Positions 56,301 to 64,000 of a DNA stretch of 64,000 bases are shown here, one piece after another; the first letter of the stretch is position 1, and every line of letters starts with the position of its first letter. Origin of the DNA: Hirudinaria manillensis (taxonomy: Eukaryota > Annelida > Clitellata > Hirudinida > Hirudinidae); NCBI GenBank assembly GCA_034509925.1, contig CM067532.1, positions 3,366,142-3,430,141 of the forward strand, read 5' to 3'. A program made the position numbers and the translations under genes. The notes beneath the pieces are model-generated. The model was not told the origin of the DNA. It searched no databases and saw only the letters and a list, made by a program, of their open reading frames with translations.

Positions 56301-58561
56301 CCTGAGGAAGTCCACCTGCTTCGGATGAACCAAGAACGACGAACTCCCGTTCTCGTGATCTTCCACCAGGATGTCGATCTTCAACAATCTCCAGGGAAGG
56401 TTGGGCATGTCACCCATCAGAGTCAATGTCACCTATGAATGCATTTATTGTTTTGTACATGTAGTTCAGTAGTAAAGGTTTCTGATGGCTAAGCTGACCA
56501 ACTATAGCAATATAGATTCAATGCTATCAAAAAAACTGAATTGCTGTCATCTGATGACAATAAATTGCATTTTGAAACAACAACAACACCAGATGCTATT
56601 TGCCACTATGCACAACTTCCTTCAATTTATATGATTGAACACAGATTTTCCGTCTGCTTCATCATCAGCACATTATACCAATTAAAGCACCCATTGATTA
56701 GATAAAAGTACTGGTACAAATTGGAATCACAAAATCTAAAAAAAAGCAAATGGATTGCAGTTCAAAATGTTCAAACTTCAAACTCATGGTCTACAAGGAA
56801 TTTGACTCTGCCACTATCTGAAAGAAGAACACACCATTCAAATGCAAGTTAATTAGCTAATAAAAAGATCAAATCAATGTCTAACGCTCCGAACCTAGGA
56901 TCGGTTTGCACATGCAAGCGGGCAAGTCACTAGTGACAATCCTGTATTCAATGACTTGAGTCAACTTTGAGAGAACTTTCTTCTTCTCGATCGGAGGCAG
57001 TGATTCTGGGGGAACAATTTTTTCCTGCAAAGGTAGATAACCATTAGTATAAATTCAGAGTTAAGTTTCAAGAAGCACCTTCCTGCCCACCTTTATGCAA
57101 TGAGGAAGTCTTGGATAAGTCCCTGTGGTCAGAACGTCAACTGCTGCCGGCAGTGAGAAGCACGGAAGTCTGTTGATATTTTATGCACAATTCAATCAAT
57201 ATTAACATTAATGACATTAGAAATAATTTTAAATAATAAACTTTAAATGTTTCCTGAGAAAATAGTTAAAATTGCTATCGGTCATCAGCTTTAGAAGTTG
57301 ATCAGATTAAATGAACATCATTATCATTGCCAAACCTTGCTCTGACCAAAGTTTCCTTGGCCATCCTATAAAGGGCATCAGCCGTTTCAATGAATACCAT
57401 CTGTTGTTCTTGTAGATCTGATGTAATTCTCTGAGAATCAAAGGAATCCATTTATATTATCTTTTGTGATTGTGAGCAGCTGGACAGTTATAAATATAAT
57501 AAATATATTAATAAATAAATATTAATTGTAAAATTATCTTTTGAATGAAAATTTTCATAGGTTGGAATGATTAGACAAATATGTTATCGAACATAAAATT
57601 GATTTGGTCAAATGGATATGGGTCCGAGAGTGAAATACCAAATTAAAAACGAAAATCTTACGGCGCATTTTTCGACTTTATTTGCACTGTTGATCCACTT
57701 CACAAGAGCCAAAAGTCTAACAAAAAGCTGCTTTGTCCTATTTGCAAACTGATATATCTCGACTTTCCTTAAAAAGTGGAAAATAAGGTTTTGAACTACT
57801 TTTACTGAATGTCAGTCCTGAGTACATGGAAGTACATTTGCACTTGACAAGGCAAACATTTCAAAGCAAATCGCAAATAAATTTGAGCATTCATTATATG
57901 GTATGCACCACAAACTGACAACATTTGAATCAATGCATTAGTTTAGAATATCATCTGCTGAAAGGAACTGAAACATCTAAATACATTTATAACTAGTTAT
58001 TCACTAAAGATTCGTGGAGACATTCATTAATAAATTGAAAGATAAACATATTAAGCACCACCACCATTTCCACAGAAACAATCAAAACTAAGCAATAATT
58101 CTTTATGCAGGGCTTAAAAATACACCACTTTTGCTCAGAAAAACAAAAAAATATGATTTTTTTAATACAACTACCTTTCCGAATCACTCTTCCTTGGCAA
58201 CCTATATAAAAACAAATGTGATATTTAAGGTTTTCATCAATTTATGCATCTTAGAAAACTCAAACTCTTAAAGAACTTGAGTACTAATAATTAAACAACA
58301 TTAATTTGGTTGGGAACGTCTATTATTCAATAATTTTCACATGTAGAACACCAGAGGTTACCAAATTCTACTATAGTAAAATCTCCTTAACAACTTTAAT
58401 GTATTAAATAATTGGTAACCAATTTCTTCCACTCACAATTCTGAGAGAACGGTCAATTCATGGTATGTTCTTTGAATAATGAACTCAATAAGTGTCGAAA
58501 GGGAAGTGACATTTAACGTATTTGCAGGAGGATTAACATTTTGGCCTTCAATAGGCGCCAT
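50364..58561 (-). CDS. MED14: Mediator complex subunit 14, complete in 35 exons
   Basis: MED14 is the backbone subunit linking Mediator head, middle and tail. Exons (5'to3'): 58437-58561, 58175-58201, 57662-57767, 57336-57430, 57091-57169, 56895-57024, 56777-56817, 56237-56432, 56121-56164, 55886-55980, 55774-55811, 55554-55666, 55415-55483, 55184-55343, 55029-55107, 54826-54961, 54644-54755, 54478-54506, 54241-54363, 54076-54152, 53872-53983, 53654-53687, 53451-53582, 53270-53367, 53009-53158, 52688-52759, 52359-52541, 52106-52258, 51877-51967, 51478-51650, 51239-51359, 51058-51119, 50864-50971, 50674-50793, 50364-50603; 1240 aa (human 1454), all phases closing. Signatures: [84 protein letters not shown]. 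The intron after 52688 uses a GC donor (AAG|gcaagt). The Pro/Ser-rich linker is much shorter than in vertebrates. Confidence 0.96.
52555..52665. repeat. AT-only imperfect palindrome in a MED14 intron
   Basis: Alternating TTAATTAA/ATTAGTTAATTAA blocks read nearly the same on both strands. The run lies directly upstream of the exon at 52359-52541. Confidence 0.6.
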
Positions 58562-59525
58562 TCCAAATATCCAAATTTTCAGATCAACATCGGCCGAAAC
58601 AAAACAAACTAAAATCGATTACTGATTAACATAGATACTTAAATGAAGTTTAATAAATTTTAATAGGTTTTTAAAATTTACATTGTAATTTTATTAGTTT
58701 TATTAATTAAGTCATATTATGGAAACATTTTCTTATTAGAAATGAAACCCGGGACGACCGAAATTATTTAGAATTGATTTATTCTTCCTTCATGGCATCA
58801 ACAAATAAGTGACAAAAACTTCTTAATGACCCCAGTGAAAAAAAAAGAAAATATCGACGACTACCAAAGAACATTTTTCCCGCCAAGTGGATGAAACAGC
58901 CAAAAAACACTTCAGGTGAGGATTAAATCCCAACATGCATAAAATAACATTCGTTCGAAAAGTTCTACATGACAACTCTCTAATCGAAAAAACCATTTTT
59001 TGCATTGTCTAACTGACCGTTGAATACGTCTGCTTTATTATTCAGGACTTAATAGAAATATTAAATTATTTTTTTAGAATACTTTTTTATTGTTATATTA
59101 CTATTTTGTCTTTTGCTAAATACCGACATTTATTTTATTTATATAATTTTTTAAATAATTTATTATAACAGCATATCTACCCTCATTTCATTTTTAATAA
59201 TTTTAAGTTTCCTTTAGGCATTGTTGTTTTACATTTATTTAAATTAAATAAAATTTTAAATAAAACAATTAGTCTAATGCAATTCAAATTCATAAAAATG
59301 AAGCGGAGTAAGTATGCTATTAAAATAAATAATTAATTAATTAATTAATTAATTTTAATTCGATTATTTTCAGCATCTTTTAATTCAATCGACTAGAGAG
59401 CAGTAACGACGAATTGAAACTTTATCTAACAAACAATATATTTGAGTGAATATAGCCAAAATATTCATTTGATCTAATTTAGAAGTCATTTACCCCCGTT
59501 GCACACTAGAGTGTTATAAGTAAAA
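58562..59525. other. intergenic, divergent MED14 / orphan gene A
   Basis: AT-rich. Holds the MED14 5' region and the upstream region of orphan gene A. A short (TTAA)n run is at ~59330-59356. The leader of gene A (about 59460-59525) is not related to the leader of gene B. Confidence 0.5.
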
Positions 59526-60212
59526 ATGAATGACAACATTTCCAAACAGAAAAGAAAGAGGTCGGAAGACTCAATCAGCCCTAACAAGAAACTTAAGTAT
59601 TGCACTGACGATATGGAATTCAGATCGCAGTTCATCAGTGACCGTATATCGGACTTGAAATTCTTAAACCAAATGATGGAATCATCTCCAGAAAATGCAA
59701 CATCCCTTGAAGAGGAAATTCTAAAAATAACTCGCATTCACACGCGAATAAGACGCGTTTGTAGAGTTTTACCGCTTAAATGTTCAGTAAGCTGTCCAAA
59801 TGAAACTGTTGAACTCACGAGCAATTCAGAACATGAGTCGAACCAGGACGATGAAGTGAATCAAGTGAAAAAATTGGTGGCAAAGGAAATTTTAAGGCTT
59901 CAAGAATATCAATTCGACGAAAGTCGATCCATTAGATCTCCGATGTTTGACGATCTTGTTGCCTTTGTAAGGGACAAGAGAAATACCAGGCAAAAATCAA
60001 GGGTAAATGCAATAAGGCGGTTCGAGCCTATTAAGATTATGGTTGATGACGGTGTCAATCAATACTGGATAACTGCACGACCCATTAGAAGAGGATCGCC
60101 TGCAACAGGTGAAGCTATAGAGTATGTTGCCGAAATTGACGGTTTGGATAGAACTTATACTTGGGAATTTTACCCCACTCAAGACACGATTTTCGTAGAA
60201 CTTCGTAGATAA
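59526..60212 (+). CDS. intronless orphan gene A: shared N-module plus unique C-module
   Basis: Uninterrupted 228-aa ORF; I do not recognise the family. Residues 6-24 hold a bipartite basic nuclear-localisation-like signal (KQKRKR ... SPNKKLK) with a CDK-type SPNK site inside. Residues ~30-70 look helical (FRSQFISDRISDLKFLNQMM). Then come a basic patch (HTRIRRVCRVL), a Cys pair (LKCSVSC), an acidic stretch (SEHESNQDDEVN) and a helical run (KKLVAKEILRLQEYQFDESR). Residues 1-159 are over 90% identical to gene B at 61021-61710. Residues 160-228 differ abruptly and look beta-rich (QYWITARPIRRG, RTYTWEFYPTQDTIFVELRR). The conservation of an uninterrupted reading frame argues for a real gene. AATAAA is at ~60362. 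There are no introns, unlike every other gene in the window. Confidence 0.8.
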   Translation: MNDNISKQKRKRSEDSISPNKKLKYCTDDMEFRSQFISDRISDLKFLNQMMESSPENATSLEEEILKITRIHTRIRRVCRVLPLKCSVSCPNETVELTSNSEHESNQDDEVNQVKKLVAKEILRLQEYQFDESRSIRSPMFDDLVAFVRDKRNTRQKSRVNAIRRFEPIKIMVDDGVNQYWITARPIRRGSPATGEAIEYVAEIDGLDRTYTWEFYPTQDTIFVELRR

Positions 60213-60340
60213 TGATAATGTTCAAAAGACATTGATTGATATCATTTAAAATATTATTTAACCATTTCAAGCGACGTTGCATCTAAAAACCCTTTATAGC
60301 GTTAGATATCTTATTTTCTAGATGTGGCGGTCATTTATTT

Positions 60341-60762
60341 AAGCGATTATCTACTTATGACAATAAAACAAAAAGTTTGAAATACTAATTTAAACATTTT
60401 TTCTGATTATATCTTGTTCTTTGATGTAGAGAGATTATGCGGAATGAGTGGAGTTTTTTTTAGTATACTTTAATAAAATTTCCGATATTACGATTAATTT
60501 TAGGTTAATTTAATTTCTTAAATAATAATTAAACATAAGTTTTTTTTTAATTTTAAGCGATTATACACTTGTGATATTAAAACAAAAAGTTTGAAATACT
60601 AATTTAAACATTTTTTAAAATTATATTTTATTCATTGATGTAAAGAGATTACACGGAATGAGTGGAGTTTTTTAAAATTATACTTTAACTAATCAAATTT
60701 AAGATATTGCGATTAATTTTAAATTAATTTAATTTCTTAAATGATAATTAAATATAATTAAA
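60341..60762. repeat. two tandem 213-bp repeats between orphan genes A and B
   Basis: Unit 1 is 60341-60553 and unit 2 is 60554-~60762. Both start AAGCGATTAT and share, in order, ACAAAAAGTTTGAAATACTA, GGAATGAGTGGAGTTTTTT, CGATTAATTTTA and AATTTAATTTCTTAAAT. They are diverged by point changes and small indels. Unit 1 begins inside the 3' UTR of gene A. Confidence 0.85.
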
Positions 60763-60926
60763 TCTTATGAGTAGAGCAACAAAAATTAATAACATTAAAA
60801 AGAGGCAAAAAAGGCATGAATTATTAAATAATATACAGCATCTTCTGATATGGACTAGTTTCGAATGATGGCTTGCAACATTAACCAGCGAACGACATTC
60901 TAATCGATATTTGAATCAGTAGCATA

Positions 60927-61035
60927 TCTGCCACTAAAGATCACTCAAGCTCATTAAAAGCTAATCAGTATTATCTCTTACCCTTATTACAAATTCAAGT
61001 AAAAACACTTGCTATTTAAGATGAATTACAATTCT
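60927..61035 (+). repeat. leader of orphan gene B, left arm of an inverted repeat
   Basis: About 109 bp from TCTGCCACTAAAGATCA through the ATG at 61021. It recurs in inverted orientation at 62137-62245, roughly 85% identical by eye. The homology ends a few codons into the reading frame. Confidence 0.85.
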
Positions 61036-61710
61036 AAACAGAAAAGAAAGTGCTCAGAAGACTCAATCAGCCCTAACAAGAGACTTAAGTATTGCACTGA
61101 CGATATGGAATTCAGATCGCAGTTCATCAGTGACCGTATATCGGACTTGAAATACTTAAACCAACTGATGGAATCATCTCCAGAAAATGGAATATCCCTT
61201 GAAAAGGAAATTCTAAAAATAACTCGAATTCACACGCGAATAAGACGCGTTTGTAGAGTTTTACCGCTTAAATGCTCAGTAAGCTGTCCAAATGAACCTG
61301 TTGAACTCACGATCAATTCAGAACATGAGACGAACCAGGACGATGAAGTGAATCAAGTGAAAAAATTGGTGGCAAAGGAAATTTTAAGGCTTCAAGAATA
61401 TCAATTCGACGAAAGTCGACCCATTAGATCACCAATGTTTGACGATCTTGTTGCTTTCGTAAGGGATAAGAGAACTATCAGACCGAAATCAAAGGTAGCT
61501 CCATCGAAGCAATCAGATATCAGCACAGATCGATACAGGGTGATTTTGAGGTCGCAGAGATCAGAAATATCTGAAATAGACGATTCGATGGGGCTTACAG
61601 AATTTATAGCCGAAATTGGAGCTTCGGGTGACTATGCCCACCTCAGTCCAGCAGCAGCATGCTCTTCTTACATGAACTTCCTTTTGCGACTCGAGAATCA
61701 ACTAATCTAA
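61021..61710 (+). CDS. intronless orphan gene B, paralog of A with a different C-terminus
   Basis: 229-aa uninterrupted ORF starting MNYNSKQKRKCSEDSISPNK. The start at 61021 is the first ATG in frame and aligns with gene A. Residues 1-158 are nearly the same as in gene A (about a dozen changes), including the basic nuclear-targeting-like segment, the SPNK site, the LKCSVSC pair and the SPMFDDLVAFVRDKR end of the module. After KPKSK/RQKSR similarity collapses: gene B continues VAPSKQSDISTDRYRVIL and ends AAACSSYMNFLLRLENQLI. Only a short WYxAEI-like trace (EYVAEIDG vs EFIAEIGA) hints at common origin. AATAAA follows at ~61757. Its leader differs from that of gene A but matches the inverted leader at 62137-62245. 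Function unknown. Confidence 0.8.
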   Translation: MNYNSKQKRKCSEDSISPNKRLKYCTDDMEFRSQFISDRISDLKYLNQLMESSPENGISLEKEILKITRIHTRIRRVCRVLPLKCSVSCPNEPVELTINSEHETNQDDEVNQVKKLVAKEILRLQEYQFDESRPIRSPMFDDLVAFVRDKRTIRPKSKVAPSKQSDISTDRYRVILRSQRSEISEIDDSMGLTEFIAEIGASGDYAHLSPAAACSSYMNFLLRLENQLI

Positions 61711-62019
61711 TGATTAACATTCATTTGATAACTTGAATTTAATTTTTATCCATAATAAATAAGATGAAATAAAGAAATCGATTTCTGAAAAACGTGAACA
61801 ATTCGCCTTTTTTTTTTATATATTCGAGAGTATCTAACAAAAAACGAAAATGCAGACTCTTCCTCCCAGACCATATGTGGCTCAATTCGACCCTGCTATT
61901 TGTTTTATTCTTTTATATTCTACAATATAGCCAATTTTATTTTACAATAGATTTAAAATCGTCATTCGATTCAGTATACAAGGAAAGGTTGTAAACATAT
62001 ATGTAAAAGGGATATCGGC

Positions 62020-62151
62020 TCATTGTATTAACTTTAGCCTTGGTTTTGCTGCTTTGTATCGCTGGTATTTCCCTGAAGATCTTAAATTGAATCGCTGGAT
62101 TTGCAAACCTCCCGCCGAAACTTGGACAAAATAGGAGAATTTGTAATTCAT
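62020..62151 (-). CDS. 43-codon ORF behind an inverted copy of the gene B leader
   Basis: The ATG at 62151 lies in the same leader context as gene B, but after MNYK the frame is unrelated: it reads FSYFVQVSAGGLQIQRFN and ends KPRLKLIQ-stop. No family recognised. It may be the remains of a third, inverted family member whose body was replaced, or a chance frame behind a duplicated leader. Confidence 0.35.
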   Translation of the reverse strand: MNYKFSYFVQVSAGGLQIQRFNLRSSGKYQRYKAAKPRLKLIQ

Positions 62152-62245
62152 CTTAAATAGCAAGTGTTTCTCCTTGAATTTGCAATAAGGGCAAGGGATA
62201 ATACCGAGTAGCTTTTAATGAGATCGAATGATCTTTAGTGGCAGA
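62137..62245 (-). repeat. inverted copy of the gene B leader (right arm)
   Basis: Reverse complement of 60927-61035, with scattered substitutions. Together the two arms flank gene B with about 1.1 kb between them. Confidence 0.85.
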
Positions 62246-62416
62246 ACAATCAACTATCTGTTTTGAATGATTAAGACCATCATTGGCTTAATTTAGTATT
62301 TTCTGGTGTATACTTTCACAATATGGTTCCATATATTAGTTAGGCATTTGGATTAAAGATAAACATCAATTCTTTTATTATAAAACAGAACTCTTATCAT
62401 TGACACTGTCATTGCA

Positions 62417-63993
62417 TTAAAATGGAGAATTCATGCCCAGTTTGGTGCCAAAATCCAACCTTGCTCTCTTTTGATGCCGAATCCAGACTCTGAAAACACG
62501 ACTTTCTCATTAACCCGCCATTCTAGTTGAAACAGAGTTACTACCTTATTTCACGTTTCTTTGCAAGTTCATGGAGACATATGAGACATGGAATCCACAG
62601 TGTGGCTATCATCCAACTTGCCAATGGAATGTTTTCAATTGAATATTTACCACCGGAGGAACTAAACATCGCGAAGAACCAAGCCGCTTGAATTGAAATT
62701 CTGATAAAATGGAAAACGTTTCGTGTGGCTTATTGAGATAATTAGTTGCTTAACATATACCAACAGAAGAGATGCAATGGCTGCCCAAAGCCAGTTTTGC
62801 AATGGAGATCTTTTCCATAAATAGCTATATCTATGCACATTGCACATAGAAATCAGAGCTAAAAAAAGTAATTGGGAATCAAATACAAATTTCGTAATAA
62901 ATTAAAAAAGTTACAAGCATGCAATTAATATGTGACTAGAACATGATGAATTAGAATAATTACAATAAATAATTTTTAGATGAATTTATTGACTCACAGA
63001 AGTAGAAAACTATCTGCAAACAGGTGAAATGCTGTGATAAGGTCAGCGCATTGTCAGTTCTCAATCCATTCCAATCACTGACCGATGTTTCATTTCTAAT
63101 ATAGATTTCATTTCATTGCATTTCATAAAATTTAATGCATTTACATGTTCTCAAATAAAATAATCAGTAAATGTTCCCAAAGTAAAGATTCTAGGGATAG
63201 CAACAAACATAAATGATATAAAAGACATTATAAAGAAAAACAAATAAAACAAGAACATCATACCTCCTGCCAAAGAACATGTGGCATTCACAGAGAGTTG
63301 AGTTCGTTCTAGGAGTGCAGCAAAATTCAAAAAGATTGACACCATGCACGACCAGGCAGATGAGAAGCGTCGGAAAGTATCGGATCAGGAAGCTTATGAT
63401 TTCCATCTTCATCCACTGCATTTGGTGGAGAGGAATAGTTTAACAATAATACTTTGCACTCCATGAAAAAATTGTCCTTAAAACTTTGGACAGATATTCA
63501 GATAATGATGTAATATTTCAAGAATATTCTATTAATGTCCCAATATTATTACCTGAAGATGAGTTAATTAAAAACTTATAACACCTTGTTGATGTTATTT
63601 GTACATGTTTCTTTATTACCAGAAAGTGGGCAGATGTTTACAGAGCAAGTGAAATATTAATTCTTGATTCTCTTAAAATATATGAATATTTAAATCATCA
63701 TATAAAGACTACTTAATATACAATGACTTGTTGGTGGTCCCTACAAACAGGAGATAACTCTCCCAGGACCAGCCGCTAGAACATCTGCCAATCATCCGAC
63801 ATGTCTCATATACGATGCTTAATCTGTATATTCATTATTTGAGAAATAAATAATTTGAAAAAGTAAATACCTGGTTAAAAACCTTTCTCTGGTGTGCACC
63901 TTGAACACCTGGTGTGACCTGGGGGAAGACCGGATTAGTCATCATAGTTATACTGAAGACTGGAACAACGACAACAGAGAGCCACAACACCAG
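62417..63993 (-). CDS. TMEM94: TMEM94 C-terminal part (runs off right edge)
   Basis: TMEM94 is a P-type-ATPase-like ER membrane protein, reported as a magnesium transporter. Exons in the window: 63871-63993, 63264-63415, 62998-63077, 62765-62858, 62545-62700, 62417-62489; every phase closes. Membrane segments: LVLWLSVVVVPVFSITMM; MKMEIISFLIRYFPTLLICL; a lumenal Cys-rich loop (EFCCTPRTNSTLCEC); LTLSQHFTCLQIVFYFSLI; LQNWLWAAIASLLISI; SWMIATLWIPCLICLHELAK. It ends in the family's fixed terminus KLGMNSPF-stop after a basic RVWIRHQKRARLDFG segment. The internal exon 62998-63077 and the donor at 62764 were chosen because they are the only options that keep the frame open. Right of 63993 only a few intron bases remain. 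Confidence 0.88.
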
Positions 63994-64000
63994 CTGAGGA

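Noticed and set aside
59997..60182. Minus-strand frame over the C-module of orphan gene A
   Set aside because: Shadow frame; the plus-strand ORF is continuous with a module conserved in gene B.
63151..63345. Minus frame MVSIFLNFAALLERTQLSVN as a TMEM94 exon
   Set aside because: Attractive hydrophobic frame, but it has stops upstream with no acceptor. The frame beginning WMKMEII joins both neighbours in phase through the extra exon at 62998-63077.

Overview
This is nuclear DNA from an animal. It is AT-rich (exons less so), genes are split into many short exons with GT-AG introns (two GC-AG exceptions), introns are full of (ATC)n/(ATT)n microsatellites, and intergenic gaps are 0.3 to 2 kb. The gene set includes an NMDA-receptor subunit, a latrophilin, a lachesin/IgLON-type Ig protein and the ciliary protein EFHB. 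With LINE relics, one of them carrying a decayed 2A-like motif, this suggests a ciliated, compact-genome invertebrate. A lophotrochozoan such as an annelid is my guess; the sequence does not prove it.

Layout, left to right. (1) 1-6761, minus: two tandem aromatic-amino-acid decarboxylase (AADC) paralogs. Only exon 1 of the first is inside the window. The second is complete in 12 exons but has a one-base frameshift in exon 5 and replaces the catalytic-loop Tyr (human DDC Tyr332) with Phe. (2) 7654-12329, minus: EFHB/CFAP21, with a very Cys-rich insertion where a second EF-hand loop should be. (3) 14351-19131, plus: a three-Ig-domain lachesin/IgLON-like protein. (4) 20626-25399, plus: GluN1 (GRIN1), with a conserved channel but a short divergent N-terminal domain and one changed glycine-contact position. 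(5) 26251-35449, plus: a complete 23-exon latrophilin (ADGRL). (6) 35699-39045, minus: THOC6, convergent with latrophilin. (7) 39.2-41 kb: a TE island with a Tigger/pogo relic and a LINE relic. (8) 41581-44978, minus: mitochondrial acetoacetyl-CoA thiolase ACAT1. (9) 46389-49053, minus: MMADHC. (10) 50364-58561, minus: complete 35-exon MED14. (11) 59.5-62.3 kb: an unexplained mosaic locus. Two intronless tandem genes share a ~159-residue N-terminal module but have unrelated C-termini, with a 213-bp tandem repeat between them; the leader of the second gene recurs in inverted orientation in front of a different small ORF. (12) 62417-63993, minus: the C-terminal end of TMEM94, running off the right edge.

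The genes are unrelated housekeeping, neuronal and ciliary loci and do not form a pathway. The two places most likely to hold undescribed biology are the AADC paralog with the Tyr-to-Phe change and the mosaic intronless family at 59.5-62.3 kb. Exon borders were set by hand from splice consensus, reading phase and remembered family alignments. Every multi-exon model called complete closes in phase, apart from the stated AADC frameshift.
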